This document shows positions 35,190-43,350 of a DNA stretch of 64,000 nucleotides, in pieces (within the stretch, counting starts at the first letter, position 1; each line of letters opens with the position of its first letter). Position numbers and translations under genes: made by a program. The DNA comes from Litchfieldia alkalitelluris. GTDB lineage: Bacteria > Bacillota > Bacilli > Bacillales > Salisediminibacteriaceae. Location of the stretch: assembly GCF_002153425.1 (NCBI RefSeq), contig NZ_KZ119600.1, positions 1,285,103-1,349,102 of the forward strand, written 5' to 3'. The notes beneath the pieces were generated by a model that searched no databases, had not been told where the DNA came from, and worked only from the letters and a program-made list of their open reading frames with translations.

Positions 35190-35775
35190 AGACCACCTCC
35201 TTTCAGATGAGAGATCAATGAAACTATTACATTTTGAGGCTAACTAACAATCGAAACGCAGTTAGTGTTAGTAAAGCTCCCTCCTTCCATCAATTTGTAA
35301 GACTATAAGCTTATGAAAGGGCTTACATTCTGTTTTAAAAAAATTGTACGTACCTATCGCTTGAATTTAAAGTAATTATATCAACTGAAAATACAAGTTG
35401 AATACTGGACTAACTATGGATTTTTAGAGTAGTCTGAAAGTTATGATTTCGCGCTCTTTTACGTACAGGGTGGCAGATTTAATTATTCATAGTTCATTGC
35501 AACTACAAAACAACCAAAATATCACAGCGGAGTATTTAAAAATAAAGTATGATGTTCAATTTAATAGTGTTGTTTTTAAACGGAAGGAATTACTCTTGTG
35601 GATGTGGAATTAACTTTAATATATAGACAAAATTTTCCTAATTGGAGAGTATCTTGCCAAACAAGTAGTTGGGGGATATAGCCATGGTCTTATAGATAAC
35701 TTAAGGGGAAAACTTCATTCGTCATATATGGGGAAATTGTACACGTGCGTTTTAAGCGTACTGGGAGGGAAAGTA

Positions 35776-36408
35776 ATGGGAAAAGAAAAGCTAATTAAAA
35801 AGTATGATAATCAGGTAAAGATGTACGAAAGACATCGAAGAAATAAAGTGCTTGCTGACTGGAGAAATAAACTGATTAAACATGCGTCTGGAAGAGTACT
35901 GGAGGTTGGTGTCGGTGTTGGTGCCAATTTTCCTTACTATGATAGAGAACAAGTTGAGGTAACTGGTGTTGACTTCAGCCCTAATATGATTAAGAGTGCA
36001 AAGGAAGCTGCTTCCTTTTATCAAGTAAAAGCAAAGTTTATAGAAGAAGATGTTGAAGACTTGATATTTGAAGATAACTCTTTTGATACCATTGTTTCTA
36101 CCCTTTCCCTCTGTAGCTATCCAAATCCCATTGCCATATTAAATCAATTTAATCGTTGGTGCCGAAAAGATGGTCTCGTATTGCTTATGGAACACGGACT
36201 CAGTTCCAATCGATTACTTTCTGTTACGCAAAAAATAATTGATCCCCTATACTCAAAGATTTCTGGGTGTCATTGTGATAGAGATGTAAGTATGATTTTG
36301 GATAAATCAAATCTTCAAGTGGTACATATAGAACGCTACCGGTCAGATATTTTCTATCTCATTCGAGCAAAGCCGAGCGGGACAAAGACGGGACATAGGG
36401 ACAGGTAA
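35776..36408 (+). CDS. class I SAM-dependent methyltransferase
   Basis: About 210 residues. Motif I is LEVGVGVGANFPYY, followed by the acidic VTGVDFSPNMIKSAK, then EEDVEDLIFEDNSFDTIVSTLSLC (motifs II/III), as in UbiE/METTL7-type enzymes. GGGAGGG precedes ATG 35776; the earlier frame start at 35728 lacks a site. The last ~10 residues (GTKTGHRDR) and the stop come from a 40-bp repeat (36388-36427), so the native C-terminus was probably different. Substrate unknown. Confidence 0.83.
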   Translation: MGKEKLIKKYDNQVKMYERHRRNKVLADWRNKLIKHASGRVLEVGVGVGANFPYYDREQVEVTGVDFSPNMIKSAKEAASFYQVKAKFIEEDVEDLIFEDNSFDTIVSTLSLCSYPNPIAILNQFNRWCRKDGLVLLMEHGLSSNRLLSVTQKIIDPLYSKISGCHCDRDVSMILDKSNLQVVHIERYRSDIFYLIRAKPSGTKTGHRDR

Positions 36409-36427
36409 GGTGTCCGAGTGATTTTTT
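36388..36427 (+). repeat. 40-bp direct repeat flanking yrdB, left copy
   Basis: ACGGGACATAGGGACAGGTA then AGGTGTCCGAGTGATTTTT. It includes a GGGACA..TGTCC hairpin. The right copy is at 36792-36829 with two differences. Confidence 0.85.
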
Positions 36428-36451
36428 ATGATAAGGGAGGGGGGGAGAAAT

Positions 36452-36790
36452 GTGGACCTATTAAAGCATCTAAATATCGGAATTCGTTTTCTATTAGAAA
36501 TAATTGTTTTATTAGCATTTGTTAATTGGGGATTCACCATTGGTAAGAGTCTCATAATGAAACTGTTAGTAGGACTAGGATTTCCCTTATTCATAATCTT
36601 CATTTGGGGAATGTTCGGGTCTCCAGCTGCCCCTCACCAATTATCAGGTATATATCGACTGATACTAGAGGTTTCTATTTACGCATTAGCGTTTATGGCT
36701 ATTTACTTTTCAGGCCATAGTAGGTTAGCTTGGTTGTTTTTGTGTGTTGTCTTAATAAATACTAGTTTCATGCATGTTTGGAAACAGTAG
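36452..36790 (+). CDS. yrdB: YrdB/DUF2568 membrane protein
   Basis: About 112 residues with four spans. LNIGIRFLLEIIVLLAFVNWGF, WGMFGSPAAPHQLSG and the C-terminal hydrophobic pair are typical of DUF2568 (Bacillus YrdB), function unknown. GTG 36452 follows a GGAGGGGGGGAG site; ATG 36428 is also in frame. The gene is flanked by a direct 40-bp repeat, as if moved or duplicated as a unit. Confidence 0.8.
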   Translation: MDLLKHLNIGIRFLLEIIVLLAFVNWGFTIGKSLIMKLLVGLGFPLFIIFIWGMFGSPAAPHQLSGIYRLILEVSIYALAFMAIYFSGHSRLAWLFLCVVLINTSFMHVWKQ

Positions 36791-36791
36791 T

Positions 36792-36829
36792 ACGGACATA
36801 GGGACAGGTAAGGTGTCCCAGTGATTTTT
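36792..36829 (+). repeat. 40-bp direct repeat flanking yrdB, right copy
   Basis: ACGGACATAGGGACAGGTAA then GGTGTCCCAGTGATTTTT, matching 36388-36427. Confidence 0.85.
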
Positions 36830-36842
36830 ATCAATGGTGCCG

Positions 36843-36870
36843 GTATCAATAGGGACGGTTCTGATTTGCG
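36843..36870 (+). repeat. REP-like repeat, copy 4
   Basis: GTATCAATAGGGACGGTTCT then GATTTGCG, matching copies at 11591, 12384 and 22643. It is directly after the right 40-bp repeat. Confidence 0.75.
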
Positions 36871-36882
36871 TTCGTGATATCA

Positions 36883-36955
36883 ATTTTATTGGAAATGTGT
36901 GTTATGATTATAGGGGTTTAATTATCTGATTTTTCTGTAAAAATCTAATGGGGAT
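36883..36955 (+). repeat. TTTTATTGGAAA repeat, copy 1
   Basis: ATTTTATTGGAAATGTGTGT and GGGTTTAATTATCTGA, ending in CTAATGGGGATTC. It is related over about 70 bases to 45722-45795. Confidence 0.65.
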
Positions 36956-37031
36956 TCTACGACAAGATTGATTAAAATTTACTGGCACAAGAAAAATAGA
37001 ACAACATTTAAGTTAAAAGGTGGTAGAAAAA

Positions 37032-37262
37032 TTGGACTTATTGCTTTGGTTAACTATTGGTTTCATAATAATCGGATTTGTTGCTCTCATCTCTAAGAAA
37101 AAAAGTATGGAAAGTAAGGTTGATTTTATAAAAGCAAATATAGAATGCGAAGAAAGTTCAACTATAGCTAGATCCGTAGCTTGGTGGGTATGGTGTACGA
37201 CCGTTTGGGCAATAGTAGGTATTTTTCTTGTTGTTTGGTGTTTTCATAATTACTTTGGATAA
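37032..37262 (+). CDS. small two-span membrane protein (76 aa)
   Basis: TTG 37032 lies eight bases after AAAGGTGG; a GTG at 37020 is in frame but sits in the ribosome site. Spans at residues ~3-20 (LLLWLTIGFIIIGFVALI) and ~50-72 (AWWVWCTTVWAIVGIFLVVW) flank a charged segment with one Cys. No family recognised. A single gene between repeat elements. Confidence 0.6.
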   Translation: MDLLLWLTIGFIIIGFVALISKKKSMESKVDFIKANIECEESSTIARSVAWWVWCTTVWAIVGIFLVVWCFHNYFG

Positions 37263-37279
37263 CTGTTGGTTTCAAATGT

Positions 37280-37355
37280 ATTTAAACACACGGAAAGCGT
37301 TATTTGAATGAAATTAACTTACTCTATTTGAACAGGGGAGAATCGTTCAAAAAGA
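37280..37355 (+). repeat. AACGGG two-box repeat (site F)
   Basis: Boxes AAACACACGGAAAGCGTTAT (37284) and TTTGAACAGGGGAGAATCG (37328) are about 43 bases apart. The second box has one inserted A. Confidence 0.55.
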
Positions 37356-37409
37356 AATAGCATTTCAAACCAGAGAAATGCTGGAATGACAGGATAAGGA
37401 AGTGATAAA

Positions 37410-38213
37410 TTGGTGATTTTAAAAGCTGGATATGGTCTCGACCCTAATGGATTTATTGTAAGTGATGTTAGTGAAGATAAAATCGATGATGTCTATGTTC
37501 CTTGCATTAGACAATCTGTCGACAGTCTTAGAAAATTGTTTCCAAAAAAATTACACAGTGTTTATGTGTACGGTAGCGTAGCCAGAGGTGAAGCCATAGC
37601 TTTAAAATCAGATTTAGACCTAATTGCTCTGTTTGATGGCAAACTGAGTGCGGCTAATATGACTGAATTAAAGAACCAGGCTGGGGAAATGTCACAAAAG
37701 TATCGTTCTCTGGTTCGTGATGTTGGTATTGCTGTTGCATATTATGAATATATAGTAGACCCCTCAAATTACTACGAAAATGCATTTCTAAAGGAACTCT
37801 GTGTTTGTGTGTACGGAGAGGATTTAGGGGAACGATTTGGTCCTTACAAACTTACATCAGAAATAGCCGTTCGATTCAATGGAGATATTTGTGAGAGTCT
37901 TACTCGAACGTTAAATAAGTTAAAATCTGCTTCAAACGAGGATGTGAAAAAAATCTCACAAAGCTTTGCTCGTAAACTCATTCGAACATTCTATTCAATG
38001 GTGATGGTGCGTTCTCAGGTATGGTCGACACGACTTCACGAGCAATCAGAAGTCTTTATCTACCATTTTCCAGATAAAAAATCTATTATACTTACCCTGC
38101 TAGAGTGGATAGAGGAACCACCAACTGACCGTGAGACTGTATATGAATTGTTTAAAAAAGAGGGGGAATGGGCTTGTGTGAACTTTGCACATGAAGCAAA
38201 TATTTCTTATTGA
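37410..38213 (+). CDS. nucleotidyltransferase-domain protein
   Basis: 267 residues. VYGSVARGEAIALKSDLDLIAL is the Pol-beta-type NTase motif (GSxxRGxxxxxSDxD) near residue 55, with a third acidic residue candidate at DVGIAVAYYE. The helical C-terminal half (~120-267) may bind substrate. Architecture recalls aminoglycoside adenylyltransferases but lacks a specific match; it could also be a MNT-like or regulatory enzyme. It starts with TTG 37410 or GTG 37413 behind AGGAAGTG. Confidence 0.75.
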   Translation: MVILKAGYGLDPNGFIVSDVSEDKIDDVYVPCIRQSVDSLRKLFPKKLHSVYVYGSVARGEAIALKSDLDLIALFDGKLSAANMTELKNQAGEMSQKYRSLVRDVGIAVAYYEYIVDPSNYYENAFLKELCVCVYGEDLGERFGPYKLTSEIAVRFNGDICESLTRTLNKLKSASNEDVKKISQSFARKLIRTFYSMVMVRSQVWSTRLHEQSEVFIYHFPDKKSIILTLLEWIEEPPTDRETVYELFKKEGEWACVNFAHEANISY

Positions 38214-38246
38214 GATAACGGGAAGCGTTACTAAGATAGGGTTTAC
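38214..38246 (+). repeat. AACGGG repeat, single box (site G)
   Basis: GATAACGGGAAGCGTTACTA then AGATAGG, overlapping the end of the NTase stop region. Confidence 0.5.
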
Positions 38247-38310
38247 GACTTCATATGAGTAACTGAAAGTATAATAGATCAAGAACCTAAATATTATGGA
38301 GGTAAAATTG

Positions 38311-38517
38311 ATGAACTTTATACTATCGAATGCGAATAGAATACTCATCATAACGATAAGTATTTTGCTAATTCTTTCGATTATATCGTTGGTAAAGGAA
38401 CAATCTATTTGGAATATGGTATCTGTAATTATGCTAAGTATATCGTGGATTAGCTTTTTGCTATTTATTCTTATAGCACCAAAAAAGCTGAAAACCAGTA
38501 ACTTAATATTTAACTAA
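38311..38517 (+). CDS. small two-span membrane protein (68 aa)
   Basis: ATG 38311 has GGAGG eight bases upstream. Hydrophobic spans at ~9-27 (RILIITISILLILSIISLV) and ~37-57, with a short basic tail. No family recognised. A stand-alone unit between two repeat sites. Confidence 0.6.
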   Translation: MNFILSNANRILIITISILLILSIISLVKEQSIWNMVSVIMLSISWISFLLFILIAPKKLKTSNLIFN

Positions 38518-38580
38518 CGGTTGCGAATGCTGAAGAGAGCCTTCGCTTATTTTCGTTATAGGGCAGAAGAGTGCAACAAG
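38515..38580 (+). repeat. AACGG repeat with internal hairpin (site H)
   Basis: ACTAACGGTTGCGAATGCTG then AGAGCCTTCGC; GCGAATGCT pairs with AGCCTTCGC (one mismatch). A second, poor box is GGGCAGAAGAGTGCAACAAG. Confidence 0.5.
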
Positions 38581-38632
38581 AAGTCTTTTTATCTGGTAAA
38601 CTAAAATAAATACAATAATTTGGAAAAGGGTG

Positions 38633-39422
38633 ATGAGTTGAAATATAAATTGTTTAGCTTTAGACCTTGATGGCACATTATTAGATAGTAAAGGGAAATT
38701 TCCACCAAAACACATTGAAGGATTAAAGAAAGCCCAAGATGCTGGTGTTATTTTAGTTATAGCTACAGGTAGATATTTCATGCAAACAGAATGGATTATG
38801 AAGGAATTAGGATTTGAAGGGATATTAGTTTCTAATGATGGTGCGGTTACACTTAAATCAAATACAAAAGAGATTATCCACGAGTTTTCTTATTCTATTG
38901 AAGATATAGAACCTTTTATTTCTTTTTGTAGAAAAAATGATATTCATTTTTCTGTGTGTACGGCATTTGACTACTATGTAGAAATAATGGATAAACATCA
39001 ATATGAAAATCATAAAAAATACGAAATTATTCATACTTTTCATGAAGATGTAATGCAATTAAAAGACAGAGTTATGAAGTTTACGGTTCAAGATGAGAAA
39101 AGAAAAGGTGGTTGGCAAAACATTGAAGTACCACCGTATTTAAAGAAAAAAGCAGATGGTGATTTTTTTAAAGAAATTGTTCATTCGGAATCAAGTAAAA
39201 CAAGTGGGTTAATTAAAGTCCTTGAAATATTAAATAGATAAATCACAAATGATAGCTATTGGTGATTTTTATAATGATTTAGATATGCTTGAATATGCTG
39301 GATTAGGAATAGCAATGGGGAATGCACCAGAAGATGTTAAAAAGAAAGCAGACGTAGTAACATCATCTAACGACGAAAATGGTGTTTATCACGCAATTGA
39401 AAAATATATTTTAAGTTCCTAA
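38633..39422 (+). pseudogene. Cof-type HAD hydrolase, broken
   Basis: The frame encodes LALDLDGTLLDS (HAD motif I, DxDGT), VIATGR (motif II), a Cof-type cap, then GDFYNDLDMLEYAGLGIAMGNA (motif IV region). Two lesions are visible. An in-frame TGA at 38639 follows the ATG at 38633 by one codon. A one-base frame change near 39233 makes the main frame stop at 39239 while IDKSQMIAIGD continues in another frame to 39422. The cap-only product (from 38780) would lack the catalytic Asp. Sequence error cannot be excluded. Confidence 0.85.
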
Positions 39423-39429
39423 GAAAATT

Positions 39430-39475
39430 ATTATTCAAACGGGAGCGTTTGTAAAATTGTGAGTTGCAACGTTGT
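39430..39475 (+). repeat. AACGGG repeat (site I)
   Basis: TATTCAAACGGGAGCGTTTG followed by TAAAATTGTGAGTTGCAACG. Confidence 0.5.
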
Positions 39476-39572
39476 AGCTCTTTTTTTGTACCCAGTTCCA
39501 CTGGAAACATCCCATTTTTTTATTAAACTATCGAGTTGATTTGCAAAAAAATGATAGATGGAGGAATGATGA

Positions 39573-39998
39573 ATGGACGTACTTAGACAAAGGATTTTGC
39601 AAGCATTGTGTTTAACAGACGATTTTTACAATCATATAAATGACGGTTATTTAAGATTAAGAATATCAGACGTACCCTCAAATACAATTGGAGAACAAGC
39701 ATATTGTATTATTGGAGCAAGAGAAAGCTACTTAAGTGCTTTGAAAATTGGCCAATGGGATGGGTTCAATTGTAGTCTAAAAGATAGTAATAATAAAACT
39801 TTAATAATTAGTAAATTGGAAGAAACTCATACAAACATAGAGATATTTTTACAACATGTTAGCATTGATGAAATTAACAGTAATTTACTATTTGATTTAT
39901 TAGAACATGAAGTTCAACATCATGGTCAGTTAATACGCTATGCCTATGCTAATAAAATTAAGTTTCCAAAAAGCTGGAATACTCGTTATACCGTTTAG
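39573..39998 (+). CDS. DinB-like four-helix protein
   Basis: 141 residues, helical. EHEVQHHGQLIRYAYANKI contains the His pair of the DinB/YfiT metal site, and an upstream helix (GEQAYCIIGARESYLSALK) has a plausible third ligand region. DinB-like proteins in bacilli include thiol transferases and damage-inducible proteins; the substrate here is unknown. A GGAGG precedes the ATG. Confidence 0.75.
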   Translation: MDVLRQRILQALCLTDDFYNHINDGYLRLRISDVPSNTIGEQAYCIIGARESYLSALKIGQWDGFNCSLKDSNNKTLIISKLEETHTNIEIFLQHVSIDEINSNLLFDLLEHEVQHHGQLIRYAYANKIKFPKSWNTRYTV

Positions 39999-40002
39999 TT
40001 TA

Positions 40003-40041
40003 TTTGTTCAACAAACGGAAGAGTTTAATAAGAAATTTTAT
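40003..40041 (+). repeat. AACGG repeat, single box (site J)
   Basis: TTCAACAAACGGAAGAGTTT then AATAAGAAATTTT, in the gap after the DinB-like gene. Confidence 0.5.
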
Positions 40042-40079
40042 TATTTGGAAATTCGGTTATTTTAGAGGGGGTGTTATTT

Positions 40080-40376
40080 ATGCAGAAATGTGGCAAATGC
40101 GATACATCATTTAGTTGGAAAAAAATTATTAAATCATTTTTCTGGAGTTCTGATAAACCATTTCATTGTGATAACTGTGAAATGCAACATCGGATAAGTA
40201 TAATAGGGAGATTCGCTTTTGTAGCTCTAACACTTGGACCTTTTATGGGATTTAGTGTGTTCCTTGCGCCATTCGATAACAGTTTTTTAAATTTGCTTGT
40301 AGGATTTTTAATTATGCAAATAGGCTTTATGATGACACCTTTTTTTGTGAAATATGAAGCAAATATGAGAGATTAA
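40080..40376 (+). CDS. zinc-ribbon two-span membrane protein (TIGR04104-like)
   Basis: About 98 residues. CGKC near the start and CDNC 30-35 residues later form a zinc ribbon (the CxxC-20-CxxC pattern); two spans follow (FVALTLGPFMGFSVFLAPF and LLVGFLIMQIGFMMTPFF). ATG 40080 follows a GAGGGGG site. A small family of unknown function in bacilli. Confidence 0.7.
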   Translation: MQKCGKCDTSFSWKKIIKSFFWSSDKPFHCDNCEMQHRISIIGRFAFVALTLGPFMGFSVFLAPFDNSFLNLLVGFLIMQIGFMMTPFFVKYEANMRD

Positions 40377-40423
40377 GTTGAGTTTACGGAGAGGATTCTT
40401 GAATAAGAAATTGAGGTGAAGTT

Positions 40424-41068
40424 ATGGGAAATAATATGGAGGTTTGGAAACCTCTTACTGTAAATGAAGTAAAAGAATTATTTAATAAAATTCCTATCAA
40501 CTGGTGGATTGCTGGAGGCTGGGCACTAGACATTTATTTAGGGAGAAAAACCAGAGAACATGATGATATAGACATTGTTATTTTAAGGGAAGACTACTTG
40601 ATTCTACAAAGATATTTATATAATAACTGGGAAATGTATATTGCAACTAAAGGACAGTTAATTAAATGGGAAAAGGATGACAACTTAGACAGTCAATATG
40701 ATAATATTTGGATTAAAAAGAAAGGTTCTTCAACATGGGATTTCCAAGTAATGCTTTTAGATACAGAAGATAATGTATGGTTGTATAAACGGAAAAATAC
40801 TGTTAGAAAAACAATAAAAGATATTGGATATAAATCTTCTATGGGAGTTCCTTATTTAAGACCAGAGATTCAATTACTTTATAAAGGTGGTAGTTCACTG
40901 TTAAGGGATAAAGATAGTATTGATTTAGAAAACGTGATTCCAAAACTTAAGATGGACGATTTAAAGTGGTTAAGGGACTCTCTAGCTGAACAATTCCCAA
41001 ATGGGCACCGATGGATTACATATCTTAATAGAATGATTATCAGTAAGAAGACATCAAAAACATTATAA
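40424..41068 (+). CDS. aminoglycoside/lincosamide nucleotidyltransferase-like protein
   Basis: 214 residues. WWIAGGWALDIYLGRKTREHDDIDIVIL is the NTase core of the ANT(2'')/Lnu(A)-type enzymes (GGWALD...HDDID). The C-terminal part has RPEIQLLYKGG and a small helical domain. These enzymes adenylylate antibiotics, but many family members have other or unknown substrates, so resistance is not claimed. It lies in the cassette-like region between two AACGGG sites. Confidence 0.8.
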   Translation: MGNNMEVWKPLTVNEVKELFNKIPINWWIAGGWALDIYLGRKTREHDDIDIVILREDYLILQRYLYNNWEMYIATKGQLIKWEKDDNLDSQYDNIWIKKKGSSTWDFQVMLLDTEDNVWLYKRKNTVRKTIKDIGYKSSMGVPYLRPEIQLLYKGGSSLLRDKDSIDLENVIPKLKMDDLKWLRDSLAEQFPNGHRWITYLNRMIISKKTSKTL

Positions 41069-41081
41069 AACCAATTTTTTC

Positions 41082-41150
41082 ACTAACGGGTAGCGAAACA
41101 AGCTGGTGCTGCTGTTGTGGTGCTAACGGGGAGGATTCTTTAATAAGCGA
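41082..41150 (+). repeat. AACGGG two-box repeat (site L)
   Basis: Boxes CACTAACGGGTAGCGAAAC (41081) and GTGCTAACGGGGAGGATTC (41120) are 40 bases apart; both carry full AACGGG. One of the clearest copies. Confidence 0.75.
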
Positions 41151-41200
41151 TGTTGTGTTATGCTTTTTAAGGACTAACTATTATAGAGGAGATTTGGATT

Positions 41201-41752
41201 ATGATAGACCAACAGTTTTTTCACGGTTATGCAACTTTAATTCTTATTATTTATGTAATCTACGACCTCATTCGTAATAGAAAGAAGGAACGTTCGCTAC
41301 TACGGCGGTTTGTATTTTACAGCTTTATTTATTACATGATTAACGTAATAAAATTAACATTACTTCCCATAATGTTTATACCATTTACAGTTTCAGTTCA
41401 ATTAGTTCCCTTTTATTTTGTTATTGATTCACTTAATAGTGGCTATATCGCGACGGCTTATTTGCAAAATATCATATTACTCTTACCCCTAGGAGTGTAT
41501 TTACCTTTATTATTTCAACGTTTACGTAATCTGAAATTAACAATTTTTGTAGCATTTTTAACAAGCACTTCAATAGAGACTATACAATTAATAAAAGGTT
41601 TAACTATTGGTTCACATAGAACTTTTAACGTAGATGACATTATATTAAATACATTTGGAGCTATATTAGGCTATTTTATTTTCAAAATAATATTTGTTAT
41701 TTTAAAGAAGTTTAACCTTTCTAGTTTAGACAAGTTTGATGTTAGAACATAG
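41201..41752 (+). CDS. VanZ-family membrane protein
   Basis: 183 residues. Five spans; NVIKLTLLPIMF, LLLPLGVYLPLLFQRLRN, TSIETIQLI and FNVDDIILNTFGAILGYFIFK are VanZ/ teicoplanin-resistance-family hallmarks (acidic Glu and Asp in spans 3-4). VanZ-like proteins affect sensitivity to some glycopeptides in certain hosts; a general role is unclear. Confidence 0.88.
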   Translation: MIDQQFFHGYATLILIIYVIYDLIRNRKKERSLLRRFVFYSFIYYMINVIKLTLLPIMFIPFTVSVQLVPFYFVIDSLNSGYIATAYLQNIILLLPLGVYLPLLFQRLRNLKLTIFVAFLTSTSIETIQLIKGLTIGSHRTFNVDDIILNTFGAILGYFIFKIIFVILKKFNLSSLDKFDVRT

Positions 41753-41761
41753 GGAATTATT

Positions 41762-41845
41762 ATTCAAGTAACTGAGTGCGATAGATTTATAGTCTGTTGC
41801 CGCCAATTGTGATGCTGCTGGGGAGTTTAGTTTAGAAGTAACATT
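41762..41845 (+). repeat. two-box repeat (site M)
   Basis: AGTAACTGAGTGCGATAGAT, CTGTTGCCGCCAATTGTGAT and GCTGGGGAGTTTAGTTTAG. It shares the inner CAATTGTGAT block with sites Q and R. Confidence 0.65.
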
Positions 41846-41874
41846 ATAAAAAAATAGAAAGAGGTGAGGTGTTA

Positions 41875-42345
41875 ATGAAACGACTATTCCTTTTGTTATT
41901 ATTTTCAATTCTTTTCACAGGTTGTCAAAGCAATGAAACACTGTCCTGGGGTGAAACTTATACAACTGAGAATTTAAAAATCACCCCAATAGACCTTCAG
42001 GTGATTACTGACAGTGAGTTTCTCACCGAATATGGACAAGAAGTCGTGGTGGATATTGAACTAAAGAACACATCCGATACAGATTTAACTATAGACAGAG
42101 GTTTTTACTACAACTCGTTAGGTGTGTTACATACAGAAGAAATGGATGGAGAAAAAGAAATTATCAGCAGAATGGATTTGGAAGCATTCCCATTTGATGT
42201 GTATACATGTGAGCTTGAGGAAGGACAATCAGTTGAAACTCAATTAATAATGATCACTGGTCTTGGCGAAGTTTTAGAATTAGTATTTGACGGAGATGGC
42301 GGTCTGGAAAAGGATAATTATGAAGTAAGCTGGCAGCTAAACTAA
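41875..42345 (+). CDS. lipoprotein with DUF4352-like domain
   Basis: About 156 residues. The signal LFLLLLFSILFTGC ends in a lipobox Cys. The mature domain (TENLKITPIDLQV, VVVDIELKNTSDTDLTI) resembles DUF4352 Ig-like extracellular domains of Bacillus lipoproteins. ATG 41875 has GGTGAGG upstream. Function unknown. Confidence 0.75.
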   Translation: MKRLFLLLLFSILFTGCQSNETLSWGETYTTENLKITPIDLQVITDSEFLTEYGQEVVVDIELKNTSDTDLTIDRGFYYNSLGVLHTEEMDGEKEIISRMDLEAFPFDVYTCELEEGQSVETQLIMITGLGEVLELVFDGDGGLEKDNYEVSWQLN

Positions 42346-42349
42346 TATG

Positions 42350-42395
42350 TTACTGTACTAACGGGTGTAATAGTACAACAAGAAATAACTACGTT
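42350..42395 (+). repeat. AACGGG repeat (site N)
   Basis: GTACTAACGGGTGTAATAGT then ACAACAAGAAATAAC, downstream of the lipoprotein and 3' of the reversed GNAT gene. Confidence 0.55.
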
Positions 42396-42424
42396 TCTGT
42401 GGTAAATGAGGTCATTTGTATTAC

Positions 42425-42478
42425 AAAAAAAGGACAGGTAAAGCAGTTGCAGCCATTAATGCTTTTCTATCCTTTTTG
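42425..42478. terminator. bidirectional terminator
   Basis: AAAAAAAGGACAGGTAAAGC pairs with GCTTTTCTATCCTTTTT (imperfect). It lies between a + strand and a - strand gene end. Confidence 0.75.
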
Positions 42479-42564
42479 TTTCAACCTTTATAATGGTGAC
42501 ATTTTATGAAAAAACTACAAAACAATTTTTTTAGTAATCCACTTGACGTTTAGTAAAATAATAG

Positions 42565-43125
42565 CTACCTGATTTTTGAATAAATACAAGTATTTCTAAG
42601 CTCGTTACCATCTACAGAAACATCATCATGTTCTAAAATAACATCAAGTGTAAACCCTAATCTTTCTGCTACAGCACGACTTTTGATATTCTTTTCATCA
42701 CAACATATCTCTACACGTCTTGCTTTTAGTTCTTCAAAGGCAAATTCTGCAATACGTCCTGCTGCTTCCGTGATATACCCTTTCCCACTTTGACGAGTAT
42801 CAATCCAGTAGCCAATTTCAAATTTAGGAACATCCCAATCTATTCTATGTAAACCGGAAGATGCAATATAGTCTCCTGTTTCTTTATGAAAAACTAGTAG
42901 TCTTAAATCCTCTCGAGTTAAAAATTTTGCATGTGCCTCGCGAATATTCTGCTCGACTTCTTCTTCAGTTTGCTCTTTTTGGGCAAATGGCATCCATGGT
43001 TTTAGTTCCTTCATCGAAGCTATCATTGCTTCATACACTACCTTCCCATCACCTGGTCTCGGCATGCGGATGATTAATCTCTCTGTATAAAACTCGGTTG
43101 GAAAATCTAATAAAATCGGCTTCAC
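42565..43125 (-). CDS. GNAT acetyltransferase (RimJ/RimL-like)
   Basis: About 186 residues. TERLIIRMPRPGDGKVVYEAM start, DYIASSGLHRIDWDVPKFEIGYWID strand pair and RQSGKGYITEAAGRIAEFAFEEL (acetyl-CoA loop) mark the RimJ/RimL branch, which modifies protein N-termini or small amines. GTG 43125 sits nine bases after GGAGG; ATG 43134 is too close. This is the only reversed gene in the cassette-like region, yet the flanking repeats (42350, 43262) keep the same orientation as elsewhere. Confidence 0.82.
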   Translation of the reverse strand: MKPILLDFPTEFYTERLIIRMPRPGDGKVVYEAMIASMKELKPWMPFAQKEQTEEEVEQNIREAHAKFLTREDLRLLVFHKETGDYIASSGLHRIDWDVPKFEIGYWIDTRQSGKGYITEAAGRIAEFAFEELKARRVEICCDEKNIKSRAVAERLGFTLDVILEHDDVSVDGNELRNTCIYSKIR

Positions 43126-43261
43126 ATCCTTCATCCTCCCTCTAGATATTAAAGAGTATTCTATCATCAAATACTCATAATTGCTTCAGTTTTATAAAAA
43201 TTATGCAAAGATAACCTAGGGCGGTTCCAGAAAGTGATAGCACAAGAAGTGTAGTTACTGT

Positions 43262-43302
43262 TGTATCAATACGGGAAGCATTATTTGAAGAAGGAATGTC
43301 AT
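43262..43302 (+). repeat. ACGGG repeat (site O)
   Basis: TATCAATACGGGAAGCATTA then TTTGAAGAAGGAATG, 5' of the reversed GNAT gene. Confidence 0.5.
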
Positions 43303-43350
43303 TTTGCTTCGTAGAATAAAGTAAAGAATCATTGCAATGGAGGGGAACAG

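Noticed and set aside
34695-35210. 171-codon plus-strand frame opposite the esterase signal region
   Set aside because: Shadow of the minus-strand esterase gene, which has a signal peptide, catalytic motifs and a ribosome site.
36790-36870. A second copy of the yrdB gene end
   Set aside because: The similarity is limited to the 40-bp repeat and REP-like core; no coding similarity extends beyond them.
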